Below, in pieces: positions 1-8,655 of a DNA stretch of 64,000 bases. Where the stretch lies: assembly GCF_000220705.2 (NCBI RefSeq), contig NZ_CP023202.1:2604001-2668000 (forward strand). Reading direction: 5' to 3'. How positions within the stretch are numbered: the stretch's first letter is position 1; each line of letters opens with the position of its first letter. The translations under genes and the position numbers were made by a program. Under the pieces are notes generated by a model that did not search any database, had not been told where the DNA came from, and was given only the letters and a program-made list of their open reading frames with translations. Source of the DNA: Streptomyces xinghaiensis S187. GTDB taxonomy: Bacteria; Actinomycetota; Actinomycetes; Streptomycetales; Streptomycetaceae.

Positions 1-283
1 GATCACTCCGTTCCGCCGGAACCGCGCCGCTCCGGCGTCAGATAGCGAGGGTCATACGGGCATCACTGTCCCTGATACCCGCATATGTCATTAGTTGCCC
101 CGTGGGGGCTGCGACCCGGATGCGTCCTGTGCGCTCATCCGGTGCCGACCGCACTCATTTGATCATCCGCCTGTGCGGCTCATCTGTCCAGAGGGCAGCC
201 CACGTGAGCATCGCCACTCGCACCCGTCGCATTCGGGCCACTCGGGCCCCCGCAAGTTACGGTCCCGTAGCTAGCATTGACCC

Positions 284-1006
284 ATGACTGCCACATCCGG
301 CGCCTCACGCGAGGCCGTGCACCACGACGACAACGCGCCCTCCGAGACCTCCGGTGTGCTCCCGCAGGACCTTTCCAAACCCGTCAAGCCGCGGCTGCGG
401 GGCTGGCTCCACGCGGGCATGTTCCCGGCGGTCCTGATCTCCGGCGTCTTCCTGACCGCGCTGGCCGACACCGACCCCGGCCGGATCGCCTGCGCCGTCT
501 TCACCCTCACCGCCTGCCTGCTCTTCGGGGTGAGCGCGCTCTACCACCGCGGCAACTGGGGACCGCGCGCCAACGCCGTCCTGCGCAGACTCGACCACGC
601 GAACATCTTCCTGATCATCGCGGGCACCTACACCCCGCTCACGATCCTGCTGCTCCCCGACGGCACCCGGGAGACGCTGCTGTGGGCGATCTGGGCCGCC
701 GCGCTGATCGGCATCGCCTTCCGCGTCTTCTGGGTGGGGGCCCCGCGGTGGCTCTACACCCCCTGCTACATCGCGATGGGGTGGGCGGCCGTCTTCTTCC
801 TGCCCGACTTCCTGCGCGAGGGCGGGATCGCGGTGCTGCTGCTCGTGATCGCCGGCGGGCTGCTCTACAGCGCCGGCGGTGTCATCTACGCGCTCCAGCG
901 CCCCAATCCGTCACCGCGGTTCTTCGGCTTCCACGAGGTGTTCCACTCGCTCACCCTGGCGGCCTTCGTCGCGCACTACATCGGCATCTCGCTGGTGGCG
1001 ATCTGA
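284..1006 (+). CDS. Hemolysin III / PAQR family membrane protein
   Basis: 240-residue polytopic membrane protein with about seven hydrophobic segments. It carries the family signatures: S-A-L-Y-H-R near residue 85, D-H-A-N near 105 followed by T-Y-T-P, and H-E-V-F-H near the C-terminus. In PAQR/hemolysin III proteins these His and Asp residues cluster around a metal site in the membrane. The bacterial members (TrhA/YqfA type) are linked to membrane homeostasis; cytolysis is not generally their role. The ATG at 284 starts a hydrophilic N-terminal tail of about 38 residues. It converges with the DUF255 gene, with a hairpin between them. The family call is firm; the physiological role is inferred. 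Confidence 0.9.
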   Translation: MTATSGASREAVHHDDNAPSETSGVLPQDLSKPVKPRLRGWLHAGMFPAVLISGVFLTALADTDPGRIACAVFTLTACLLFGVSALYHRGNWGPRANAVLRRLDHANIFLIIAGTYTPLTILLLPDGTRETLLWAIWAAALIGIAFRVFWVGAPRWLYTPCYIAMGWAAVFFLPDFLREGGIAVLLLVIAGGLLYSAGGVIYALQRPNPSPRFFGFHEVFHSLTLAAFVAHYIGISLVAI

Positions 1007-1191
1007 CGACGGCGGACGCCCCGCAGGGCCACCGCGGGTCGCGGTGCGGAAGCGGGGGGCGACGGCACGCCGATGGCCCCGGGTCCTCCGCGCCCGGCTG
1101 CCGACCGTCCGCCGGCCGCGCCGCGGCCCCGTAGCGGACCTCGCCGCCGGGCCGTAGCGGACGTCACCGTCGGCCCCGAGCCGGTCCCGCC

Positions 1192-1218
1192 GCCCCGGCC
1201 CTGTCACGCGGCCGGGGC
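1192..1218. terminator. Hairpin between convergent genes
   Basis: Inverted repeat with a 9-bp G/C stem (1192-1200 with 1210-1218) and a 9-nt loop, inside the roughly 300-bp gap between the hemolysin III gene and the end of the DUF255 gene. It could end transcription from both sides. There is no T-run, which is usual in Streptomyces. Nothing else is visible in this gap. Confidence 0.5.
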
Positions 1219-1314
1219 GTCGGCGTTCCCCGGCCACCCGGAGCCCCCGGGCAGCCGCAGGCCCGGGGTGGCCCCGGGCTGGGCCCGCACCACCCGTCCC
1301 GTTCCCCCGCCGGG

Positions 1315-3423
1315 TCACTCCCCGGCGTCGTGGGACCCGCCGAGCCGGCCGGCGAGGGCCTCCGGCTCCGTCACCGGCGCGTCGCAGGTGAAGTGGCGGC
1401 AGACATACGCCGCCGGCCGGCCGTCCCGCAACGGGCGGTCCCGCAGCAGCGGCGGATGCTCCGCGCCGGGCTCCCCGAGCGCCACGACCGCGCCGGGCGC
1501 GGTGCCCAGCAGCGCCGTACGGTGCAGAGCGGCCGTCGCCGGATCGTCCCGCGGGCCGATGACGGCCACCTCGCGCGGTCCGTCCAGCGCCGCCTCCGCG
1601 ACGGCCAGCCCCCAGCCGGTGTGCCGGGGAACGCGGGGTGCCAGCGCCCGCACCACACCGAGCGCCCCCTCCGCCGCGCTGCGGTGCTCGGCGCTGCCGG
1701 TGTACGCGGCGTACGACAGGAGCGCGCCGGCCGCGGCGGACCAGCCGGAGGGGGTGGCCTCGTCGGTCGGGTCCTGCGGGCGGCGGATCAGCCGCTCGCC
1801 GTCGTCGGCGGTGTCGTAGAGCGCGCCGTCCTCGCCCCGGAAGTGCCGCAGCACGGTGTCCAGGAGCAGCCCGGCGAACGTCACCCAGACGCCGTCACCG
1901 GTGACGGCCGAAAGGGCGAGGAAGCCTTCGGCGACATCCGCGTAGTCCTCCAGGACTCCCGCGTTGGCCCCGGCGGTGCCGTCGCGGGAGGTCCGGGCGA
2001 GCCGGCCGGTGCCGTCCATGTGGACCCGTACCAGCAGATCGGCCGCGGCGGTCGCCGCCTCGACGAGGTCGGGGCGGTCGAAGTAGGCGCCGGTCTCGGC
2101 GAGAGCCGCGATGGCGAGCCCGTTCCAGGCGGCGACCACCTTGTCGTCCCGCCCCGGCCGGGGCCTCCTGGCGCGCGCCTCGGCCAGGCGCTCGCGGATG
2201 GAGGCGATGCGGTCTGCATCGGTGAGCCCCTCCCCGGGGAGCTGGAGCACGGAGGCGCCCTCCTCGAAGGTGCCCTCCTCGGTGACCCCGAAGTATCCGG
2301 CCGCCAGCCGTGCGTCCTCCTCGCCGAGGACCTCCCGGAGCTCGGCGGGCGTCCAGACGTAGTAGGCGCCCTCGGCGTGCCGGGCGTGGCCGCCGGCGCC
2401 TCCCCCGGCACCCACGCCCTCCGCGCCGGCCGGGCCGCCCCGGCCGTCCGGTACCTCGCTGTCGGCGTCCAGCGCGGAGGCGAACCCGCCCTCGGGTGTG
2501 CGCAGTTCACGCAGCAGGAAGTCGGCGGTCTCCAGCGCCACCCGCCGGGCCAGGCCGGAGCCGGTGGCCCGCCACAGATGCGCGTAGACGCGGAGCAGCA
2601 GCGCGTTGTCGTACAGCATCTTCTCGAAGTGGGGCACCACCCAGCGCCGGTCGACGGAGTAGCGGGCGAAGCCCCCGCCGAGCTGGTCGTACAGCCCGCC
2701 GCGCGCCATGGCCTCGCAGGTGTCGGAGGCCATCTGCAGGGCGCCCTCGGAGCCGGTGCGGGCGTGGTGCCGCAGCAGGAACTCCAGCACCATCGACGGC
2801 GGGAACTTGGGGGCGCCGCCGAACCCGCCGCGGGCCGCGTCGTAGTCGCGGGTCAGGGCCAGCAGCGCGGCGTGCAGCTCCTCCTCGCCGGGCGGGCGGG
2901 CGTCCTTCCCGCCGCCGAGCGCGAGCGAGCGCGAGGAGAGTTCACCGACGATCCGCCCGGCCACCTCGCCGACCTCCTCGCGGCGGTCGCTCCAGGCAGC
3001 GTGCACCCCTTCCAGCACCTGGCGGAAGGAGGGGATGCCGTAGCGGGCCTCGGGCGGGAAGTAGGTGCCGAAGTAGAACGGCTCGGCGTCCGGCGTGAGG
3101 AAGACGGTCATCGGCCAGCCGCCCTGGCCCGTCGCCGCCTGGACGGCCTCCATGTAGACCGCGTCCACGTCCGGCCGCTCCTCGCGGTCCACCTTGACGG
3201 ACACGAAGTGGGCGTTGAGATAGGCGGCGGCCTCCGGGTCCTCGAAGGACTCGCGGGCCATCACATGGCACCAGTGGCACGCCGAGTAGCCGACCGACAG
3301 CAGAACGGGTACATCGCGCCGCCGCGCTTCCTCGAAAGCCTCCTGCTCCCAGGGCCACCAGTCGACCGGATTCTCGGCATGCTGCAGCAGATAAGGCGAG
3401 GTCACGCCAGCCAACCGGTTCAT
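1315..3423 (-). CDS. DUF255 thioredoxin-domain protein (YyaL/SSP411 family)
   Basis: 702 residues from the ATG at 3423, chosen because the conserved family start (M-N-R-L, then S-P-Y-L-x-Q-H) begins there. The N-terminal ~170 residues are a thioredoxin-like domain with the C-H-W-C motif in S-A-C-H-W-C-H-V-M. The remainder matches the (alpha/alpha)6-barrel, N-acylglucosamine 2-epimerase/cellobiose-epimerase-like part of the family. A Gly/Ala-rich low-complexity insert sits near residue 345. The molecular role of the family is not settled; a redox or carbohydrate-related function is only suggested by the folds. The 5' end marks the edge of a 16-kb accessory zone, and two further copies of its first ~123 bp lie at 7601-7723 and 12986-13108. 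Confidence 0.9.
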   Translation of the reverse strand: MNRLAGVTSPYLLQHAENPVDWWPWEQEAFEEARRRDVPVLLSVGYSACHWCHVMARESFEDPEAAAYLNAHFVSVKVDREERPDVDAVYMEAVQAATGQGGWPMTVFLTPDAEPFYFGTYFPPEARYGIPSFRQVLEGVHAAWSDRREEVGEVAGRIVGELSSRSLALGGGKDARPPGEEELHAALLALTRDYDAARGGFGGAPKFPPSMVLEFLLRHHARTGSEGALQMASDTCEAMARGGLYDQLGGGFARYSVDRRWVVPHFEKMLYDNALLLRVYAHLWRATGSGLARRVALETADFLLRELRTPEGGFASALDADSEVPDGRGGPAGAEGVGAGGGAGGHARHAEGAYYVWTPAELREVLGEEDARLAAGYFGVTEEGTFEEGASVLQLPGEGLTDADRIASIRERLAEARARRPRPGRDDKVVAAWNGLAIAALAETGAYFDRPDLVEAATAAADLLVRVHMDGTGRLARTSRDGTAGANAGVLEDYADVAEGFLALSAVTGDGVWVTFAGLLLDTVLRHFRGEDGALYDTADDGERLIRRPQDPTDEATPSGWSAAAGALLSYAAYTGSAEHRSAAEGALGVVRALAPRVPRHTGWGLAVAEAALDGPREVAVIGPRDDPATAALHRTALLGTAPGAVVALGEPGAEHPPLLRDRPLRDGRPAAYVCRHFTCDAPVTEPEALAGRLGGSHDAGE

Positions 3424-3440
3424 ACGACCCAGCCTCTCAC
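3272..3440 (-). repeat. Repeat copy A: 5' end of the intact DUF255 gene
   Basis: Reference copy of a sequence found three times in the same orientation. Positions 3301-3423 align without gaps to 7601-7723 (101 of 123 identical by eye) and to 12986-13108 (114 of 123 identical). Similarity runs about 20 bp past the start codon into the 5' leader. The segment encodes the first 41 residues, and similarity to the third copy continues through the C-x-x-C codons. It is the left boundary of the accessory zone. Confidence 0.85.
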
Positions 3441-3654
3441 GCCGACGCGGCCCTGCCGGTTCGGCCCGCAAGCCCCCGCACTACTTGGCCGATTTGCACT
3501 CATGCGCCATCACGTGGTGAATGCGGATCGCCCCTTTTGCGCCCAGGTCGCCCTGCGGACGCTGAAGGTTCTGCCCCGGCCCAAAGCCGGTGCCCGACTG
3601 GAAGTGGGCAGTACGCTGAGTCGAGCAGCACCGCGTCCTCGAAGGAGGTACTTC

Positions 3655-4221
3655 ATGACCGCCGAGATGGTGGCGCCCGCGTGGATGCACACGCAGATCA
3701 GCGCGGAACAGTACGACTCCTGGTCCGAGGAGCAGTGCGCCGGCATCGAGATCGTGGACGGGATGGTCGTCGTGAGCCCGAGCGCCTCCAAGCGGCACAA
3801 CCGGCTGGCTCGGCTCTTGGCCAATGCCCTGGACGCCGCCGCGGGCCCGGACTGGAACGCCGACACGGACTTCGACGTCCGCCTGCAGGACGTTCCACTC
3901 ACCAACCGCCGACCGGACGTCACCGTCTACCGGGCGGAGACCATCGACCTCACGCCCACCCGCCCCGAGCACGTACTCCTGGTCGTCGAAGTCGTGTCGC
4001 CCGGTTCGGAGACCACCGACCGGATCGTGAAGGTGGACCAGTACGCCAAAGCCGGCATCCCCTTCTACTGGCGCATCGAGCAGTCCGCCACCGGCGTTCC
4101 GATCGTCTACACCTACGTCCTCGACCCAGCCACCAGGGCCTACCGGGACGGCGAGGTGTTCACCGGCACCGTGAAGGCCACCGCGCCATTCCCTGTCACG
4201 GTCGACCTCGGGGCCCTGTGA
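3655..4221 (+). CDS. Uma2 family endonuclease-like protein (DUF820)
   Basis: 188 residues, with a strong ribosome site (GAAGGAGGT at 3641-3649) six bases before the ATG. It has the Uma2 layout: Y/W-rich start, E-I-V-D-G-M-V-V-V-S-P, then R-R-P-D-V, L-V-V-E-V-V-S-P-G-S, and K-V-D-Q-Y near 130. The Asp, Glu and Lys of these motifs fit the PD-(D/E)xK nuclease active site. Uma2 genes are very abundant in Streptomyces and cyanobacteria; their substrates are unknown. It lies divergently beside the DUF255 gene and convergently to the CBASS genes, so joint expression with CBASS is not indicated. The roughly 230 bp after its stop show no further gene. Confidence 0.85.
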   Translation: MTAEMVAPAWMHTQISAEQYDSWSEEQCAGIEIVDGMVVVSPSASKRHNRLARLLANALDAAAGPDWNADTDFDVRLQDVPLTNRRPDVTVYRAETIDLTPTRPEHVLLVVEVVSPGSETTDRIVKVDQYAKAGIPFYWRIEQSATGVPIVYTYVLDPATRAYRDGEVFTGTVKATAPFPVTVDLGAL

Positions 4222-4454
4222 GCAACGAGGATTCGCCCGCGCCCTCGGCGCCTCCGACGCCCTGTGGGCTGAGACATGTCCGCAACCGGGGACCTCTGGG
4301 CATCGGCCCCCAGCTCGGCCCGGACCCGTCGTCGGCGGTCCGGAGGGAAGCTGGACAGCTTCAACCAGGTGCCGACCTGTGCGTTCTCGCCGGGGACGAG
4401 CCGCGTGGGGAGCCACCCCCGCTTCATGCCCGTCACCCTGATGGCGTGGCGTCG

Positions 4455-5801
4455 TCAGCGGATCACTACGTCGTGATGATCACTGGCGACGACCTTGCCG
4501 TCCTTGACGATCCATACCTCCACGTAATGCCGACCCCGATACCTGGTGCGCTCATGGATCCGTGGTCCGCGCCCTGGCGTGATCTGACCACGTAAGCCGT
4601 GGGCATTCTCGGCGTCCGGTCCGTAGTTGCGGACCTTCCACCAGATGTCGTATGGCTGCGGGGCGTCGGTGCTCACCGTGAAGTACATGTCCCGGCCGAC
4701 GGGGGCGAAGCCGGTACGGCGCAGGTCCGCGGATCCGGTGCCGATGGGGTTCGCGACACGGGCTTCGATCCGGGCCCAGCGTCCACCCGCCCACTGCACA
4801 CCCATCTCCTCGATGAACCTCTCCGACGGCGCCCGGGTGACCCCTTCCGCCGAGGTCGGCTGCCCGGCCTTGGCGAGGGAGGCCGCTGCCGTCGTGGCGG
4901 GTGACCTGAACCCGTCACCGAAGAGTTGCTGCCAGAGCTTGACGCTCTTGTCCTTGTCCTGCTCGTCCAGGGCCCTACGCATCCGGGTCGCATACGACTG
5001 AATGTGCTTGGCGAAGTTGGCGTACCGGTCCTGGTCCCAGCGGTGGTTGAAGCTGGTCTGCGGGCAACTCGGGTCGACGATCACGGGCATTAGTGGGTTG
5101 AGGGCCAGCCACGCGGCGAGGTCCTCGATGAGGTCGACCAGAGTGGTGGGCACCCCGCTGTAGCGGTTGCCCGTGTCGTAGACCTGGACCCGTTCGCCGA
5201 GCAAGGCTGTCAGGATCACCGAGGGGATGCGGAAGGTGTCCTTGGAGTCCCGCAGGTACTTCACCAGGCGAATCACCTTGCGCAGGTTGCCGCCGGTCAG
5301 CGAGTCCTTCTCCTTCATCCACGCGGTGTAGCCCTCGGGGTTGGTCTCCTCGAACTCCTCTACCTCCGAGTTGACGATCACCTGCCGACCGTCGGGCAGG
5401 ATGAGGTGGGGGACGATGTCGACGTGGCAGTCGCCCGCATAGTTGATCCGCACGCAGCGGTTTTTCTTCACTACCATCGACTTGTAAGTGTTGCTGCGTT
5501 TGAGCGCGGCGAACAGGGTGTTCAGGTACTCCGACGGCGTCGTTTCCCATGCCTCAACGACGGTCAGGTTGAGCAGGAAGTCGGCGTCGAACTCGTCGTT
5601 CTTGCCGGCCACTGGCTTGATGATGGTGCGATGGGCCCAGGAGCCTTGTCTGGTGGTACCGAGGATCAGTGGGCCGATAACCGAGTCGCTGGCCAGGAAG
5701 TTCAAGATGGCCGTCACCCGGGTGTCCAGCTGATCCAGCCTGGTCTGGTTGAGGTTGACCGTCCCCTTGAGCAGGGTGTCGAAGTGCCCGTTCAGTTTCA
5801 C
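4455..5801 (-). CDS. CBASS CD-NTase (SMODS nucleotidyltransferase with AGS-C sensor domain)
   Basis: 448 residues from a GTG at 5801 that overlaps the stop of cap5 in GTGA, so the two are translationally coupled. The polymerase-beta-like core shows G-S at residues 53-54 (R-Q-G-S-W), metal-binding D72 and D74 (E-F-D-A-D-F), and the third Asp D128 in C-H-V-D-I-V-P. The last ~100 residues, with Y-D-I-W-W-K-V-R-N-Y-G-P and R-G-Q-I, match the AGS-C domain that caps one group of CD-NTases. Family members sense phage infection and make a cyclic di- or trinucleotide that switches on the partner effector. The product nucleotide cannot be told from the sequence. No Cap2/Cap3 or Cap6/Cap7 genes lie nearby, so this is a minimal, type I-like layout. 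Confidence 0.92.
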   Translation of the reverse strand: MKLNGHFDTLLKGTVNLNQTRLDQLDTRVTAILNFLASDSVIGPLILGTTRQGSWAHRTIIKPVAGKNDEFDADFLLNLTVVEAWETTPSEYLNTLFAALKRSNTYKSMVVKKNRCVRINYAGDCHVDIVPHLILPDGRQVIVNSEVEEFEETNPEGYTAWMKEKDSLTGGNLRKVIRLVKYLRDSKDTFRIPSVILTALLGERVQVYDTGNRYSGVPTTLVDLIEDLAAWLALNPLMPVIVDPSCPQTSFNHRWDQDRYANFAKHIQSYATRMRRALDEQDKDKSVKLWQQLFGDGFRSPATTAAASLAKAGQPTSAEGVTRAPSERFIEEMGVQWAGGRWARIEARVANPIGTGSADLRRTGFAPVGRDMYFTVSTDAPQPYDIWWKVRNYGPDAENAHGLRGQITPGRGPRIHERTRYRGRHYVEVWIVKDGKVVASDHHDVVIR

Positions 5802-7000
5802 TTGATCTCCAGCGCAGGGCGGTAGCCGCCGTCGGTGCGGTCGTAGATCGTCAGACTGGGGTGGACCTGGCGGTCGTGGACACGGCCCAGACTCACTGCG
5901 GCGGACAGCGGTACAGCGGGCAGGATGTGCAGGCGGCGGATGGCCTTCGCGTTCGCCTCGATGTCGGCGAACAGGGCACAAAGGTTCTCTTGAAAGCGGG
6001 CGAGGCTGTCGTGGTGGCGCATGATGTCCGGGGCAGCCGCCGCGTCCGCCGGACTGATCCGGTAGCGCCGCAGCCCGGCCAGCTGAGGGGGCAGTTCCCC
6101 GGGCTGGATGGTGCCGGAGATGTTGAGCACCAGGACGGCTTCGTCAGCGGGCGGCACGTCCAAGTCGAGGTGGGTCGCGAAGGCGACGGCCGGTCCGTCC
6201 TCGCTCCATGTCCAGGTCTCATCGTGGCGGTGGCGCTGGTAGATATCGGTGGGCACCGTGTCATCCAGACGCGATCCCAGGTAGACGAGGAGCGGGATGC
6301 GGGCGAATCCGAAGACGCTGAGATGGGCCACCTGGTCGCGGGAGATGCCCTCGTTGAGCTTGTTGTCGACCACGTTGTCGATCACGGCCTTCGCCTGGCT
6401 GTAGTACTCGCCGTTGGTCCCGTCCTCCCCGGGAACGTCGCGGAGGTCGATCGTGGCTTCGCCCAGTACATGGCGGAGCTCGATCTCAATTCCATGGCGG
6501 GAGTAGGACTCCAGGAAGAGAGGGACGCGGTCGCCCGAGATGAGGACGGTGGACGAGGCTGTCTGTCGGGTCAGTTCGACTTGCTGCCCCCGGACCTGAC
6601 CGATCATCCGCAGCACAGTGGTCGTACGGTCTGGTGCGATGCCGGTGACGTGCTTGATCCGGTCTTCGTGGGCGTGCTTGAGCGCGAGCAGCTTCTCGAC
6701 GGTGAAGACGTCGAGGTTCTCCGGCGCGTCGATCTCGTCGTGCTCGTCGGCGCAGACCAGCATCACGTTGTCCGCGGTGTCGCGCTCGACGAGATCGTTT
6801 TGCCCCCGGGGAGAGCCCGCTGTGTTCTGCTGGCCGACAATGTGGGCGAGCTCGCCGAGGCGGATGGTCTTGTTGGCCAGAGCCCCATCCAGAAGGTAGC
6901 GGTTGCAGATCGCGCATCGGCCCCCGCTGCGGACCCAGACCTCGAACCTGACCGGCTGGGGCAGGGACTTCCGCTTATAGCCGCTCTTCTTCGTCGCCAA
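5798..7000 (-). CDS. cap5: CBASS effector Cap5 (HNH nuclease fused to SAVED domain)
   Basis: 400 residues using a TTG start at 7000, preceded by GAGG about six bases upstream; an in-frame ATG at 7105 would add 35 non-conserved residues. Residues ~20-95 form an HNH module with C29-x2-C32, H53 (L-A-H-I), N78, C83 and H87 (N-V-M-L-V-C-x3-H). Residues ~190-400 form a SAVED domain, the sensor of cyclic oligonucleotides in CBASS, with Y-S-Q-A-K, V-F-G-F-A-R-I-P-L-L-V-Y-L-G and V-L-N-I-S-G-T. In known Cap5 proteins ligand binding to SAVED drives oligomerisation and turns on unspecific DNA cleavage, leading to abortive infection. It is the first gene of the pair. Both domains look complete, so the system is probably functional. 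Confidence 0.92.
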   Translation of the reverse strand: MATKKSGYKRKSLPQPVRFEVWVRSGGRCAICNRYLLDGALANKTIRLGELAHIVGQQNTAGSPRGQNDLVERDTADNVMLVCADEHDEIDAPENLDVFTVEKLLALKHAHEDRIKHVTGIAPDRTTTVLRMIGQVRGQQVELTRQTASSTVLISGDRVPLFLESYSRHGIEIELRHVLGEATIDLRDVPGEDGTNGEYYSQAKAVIDNVVDNKLNEGISRDQVAHLSVFGFARIPLLVYLGSRLDDTVPTDIYQRHRHDETWTWSEDGPAVAFATHLDLDVPPADEAVLVLNISGTIQPGELPPQLAGLRRYRISPADAAAAPDIMRHHDSLARFQENLCALFADIEANAKAIRRLHILPAVPLSAAVSLGRVHDRQVHPSLTIYDRTDGGYRPALEIK

Positions 7001-7142
7001 CTGAACCTCGCAGGACGCCAAGGCGCTTGCAGGGCAGGGACTCCTGCGCCGTGAGAGAACGGTACGCCCCTGGTCTGACACTTCGCGCGACCTCGCATGC
7101 CGCAACTCCAGGCACGCCCGCCTCGTGCTGCTGGGGTCGGGG

Positions 7143-7555
7143 CTACGTTGTGGACCGGACCAGTAGCGGGCCAGCCGGATGAGACCGCCGAGACGCCACC
7201 GGTGGCCACCAGGCGGTCGGGACGGCCTCTACGGCCAGCTGCGGCTTCCGCAGATCAACACGCGTGGCTCCCCAAGTCCGCACCCATTCCCTCTGCGTGC
7301 GTGGCCAGTTGAAGACGAGTGCGCAGAAGCCGTTGCGGATGCTGGTCAGCGACTCGTAGTCGCGGGTGCAGTAGAGCTTGTTGGTCAGCAAGAGGGCCCA
7401 GGTCCCGAGTTTGGGCGGGATGCACATGCCAGTGCCGATGAAGCCGCAGTGCACCCAGATACGGTCGGCCGCCCCGGCGCCTGGGTCTACCCCGGCCGCG
7501 CCGTAGCTGATCACCCTCGGCGCACCCGCCCTGTAGTCCTGACTGCCTGGCCACT
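7143..7555 (-). pseudogene. Unassigned coding remnant upstream of cap5
   Basis: On the minus strand between cap5 and repeat copy B an open frame shows strongly G/C-biased third positions and a protein-like composition (for example L-G-T-W-A-L-L-L-T-N-K-L-Y-C and S-L-T-S-I-R-N-G-F), but no believable start. I do not recognise the family. Its upper end is cut by the DUF255-like repeat, so it is probably the 3' part of a gene truncated when the island boundary formed. It could instead be an intact small gene with an unusual start. No other gene is visible between 7001 and 7570. Confidence 0.3.
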
Positions 7556-7570
7556 CACATGCCCTGCCGC

Positions 7571-7740
7571 TAGTGACAAGCAGAAGTATCCAACTGGCAG
7601 CAGAACGGGAACATCGTGCCGTTTCGCTTCCTCGAATGCCTCGGGTCCCCACGGCCACCAGGCGACCGGGTTGTCAGCGTGCTGAAGCCGATATGGCGAG
7701 GTCGCACTAGCCAACCGGTTCATGCGGGTCAGCCTCCCAC
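7571..7740 (-). repeat. Repeat copy B: fragment of a DUF255 gene 5' end
   Basis: Minus-strand copy of the DUF255 gene start, with the ATG at 7723. Positions 7601-7723 align to 3301-3423 with no gaps, 101 of 123 identical, and 13 of the 22 differences fall at third codon positions. It therefore looks like the start of a separately evolved, selected homologue, not a decayed local duplicate. The frame breaks down after about 40 codons around the C-x-x-C region. It divides the CBASS cassette from the Nudix/phosphorylase cassette. Confidence 0.8.
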
Positions 7741-7898
7741 AGGGTCTGACGCGAGCACCGAAACCCGCCCGAGCCCGCCACGCTCGGCCGGGTCTGGGGT
7801 CCCACTGCCCCGGAACTGCTGGCTGGACCGTCGGCCATTCAGCCACGCCAGGGCCCTTGGGGACGAGTGGTGCGTCGATCGCGCCGCCCGACTTCTTG

Positions 7899-7928
7899 TG
7901 CAAGTGACAGTATCTGAAGTACCTTGCA
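7899..7928. promoter_or_regulatory. Imperfect palindrome before the Nudix regulator
   Basis: TGCAAG at 7899-7904 and CTTGCA at 7923-7928 form inverted half-sites centred about 20 bp before the ATG at 7933. Regulators of the NrtR type often bind palindromes near their own promoters, so this is a candidate autoregulatory operator. The assignment rests only on symmetry and position. Confidence 0.3.
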
Positions 7929-7932
7929 AACC

Positions 7933-8655
7933 ATGCCACCTGACGCATGGTCACCACCCTCTGTCCTGCTGACAGTCGATCTCGTGATTCTGACGATGCG
8001 GGAGAGTCGTCTGCACGTGCTCTTGGTGGAACGGGGCGAAGAACCCTTCCAGGGCGCCCTCGCGCTGCCGGGAGGATTTCTGAACCACGATGACGAGGAG
8101 ATCCTCGACGCCGCCCACCGCGAGCTGAGCGAGGAAACGGCACTGAACTCCGGCTGGGTGCACCTTGAGCAACTGGCCGTGTACGGAAGTCCGGGCCGCG
8201 ACCCGCGGGGACGAGTCGTCTCCGTAGCTCACCTGGCGATCGCACCGGGGCTGCCCGATCCCGTCGCGGGGACGGATGCCACCGAGGCCGCGTGGATTCC
8301 CGCGGACGCCGTCCTGTCCGGCGAGACCGCTCTCGCGTTCGACCACCGTCGCATCGCCGAAGACGGGATCGAACGCGCGCGCGCCAAGATCGAGTTTTCG
8401 GCGCTGGCCACCGCTTTCTGCGGGGAGAGCTTCACCATCGCGGAGCTCCAGCAGGTGTACGAGGCCGTCTGGGGCACTCCGCTCGACACCCGCAACTTCT
8501 ACCGGAAGGTCCAGGCCGCGAAGGGATTCATCGTTCCCACCGGCGCGGACCGCAAGGCCACAGGGGGGCGGCCCGCGCGGCTGTACCGGGCCGGGCCGAA
8601 CACCGTGCTGTTCCCACCGCTGATCCGACCCCACACGACAGGGGAAGAGGAGTAG
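7933..8655 (+). CDS. Nudix domain protein with NrtR-like winged helix
   Basis: 240 residues. Residues ~10-140 are a Nudix fold with a modified box: G-G-F-L, then R-E-L-S-E-E-T-A, where the usual final Gly is Ala and the first spacer is one residue longer, so hydrolase activity may be weak. Residues ~165-240 (F-T-I-A-E-L-Q-Q-V-Y-E, N-F-Y-R-K-V, G-R-P-A-R-L-Y-R) match the winged helix of NrtR, a regulator of NAD metabolism that senses ADP-ribose-type ligands. ATG 7933 was preferred to TTG 7924. The next gene starts immediately after its stop, so it is likely the first gene and regulator of a four-gene operon. Confidence 0.82.
   Translation: MPPDAWSPPSVLLTVDLVILTMRESRLHVLLVERGEEPFQGALALPGGFLNHDDEEILDAAHRELSEETALNSGWVHLEQLAVYGSPGRDPRGRVVSVAHLAIAPGLPDPVAGTDATEAAWIPADAVLSGETALAFDHRRIAEDGIERARAKIEFSALATAFCGESFTIAELQQVYEAVWGTPLDTRNFYRKVQAAKGFIVPTGADRKATGGRPARLYRAGPNTVLFPPLIRPHTTGEEE

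Noticed and set aside
1330..3654. Long plus-strand open frame running into the Uma2 gene
   Set aside because: Antisense shadow of the DUF255 gene; Uma2 has its own strong ribosome site and start at 3655.
3655..4221. Uma2 as a CBASS accessory gene
   Set aside because: Opposite strand, own ribosome site, and Uma2 genes are ubiquitous in Streptomyces; no evidence for linkage beyond nearness.
7933..8655. Nudix protein as a third member of the CBASS
   Set aside because: It is divergent from the CBASS genes, separated by a DUF255 gene-end repeat and coupled to the phosphorylase operon instead.
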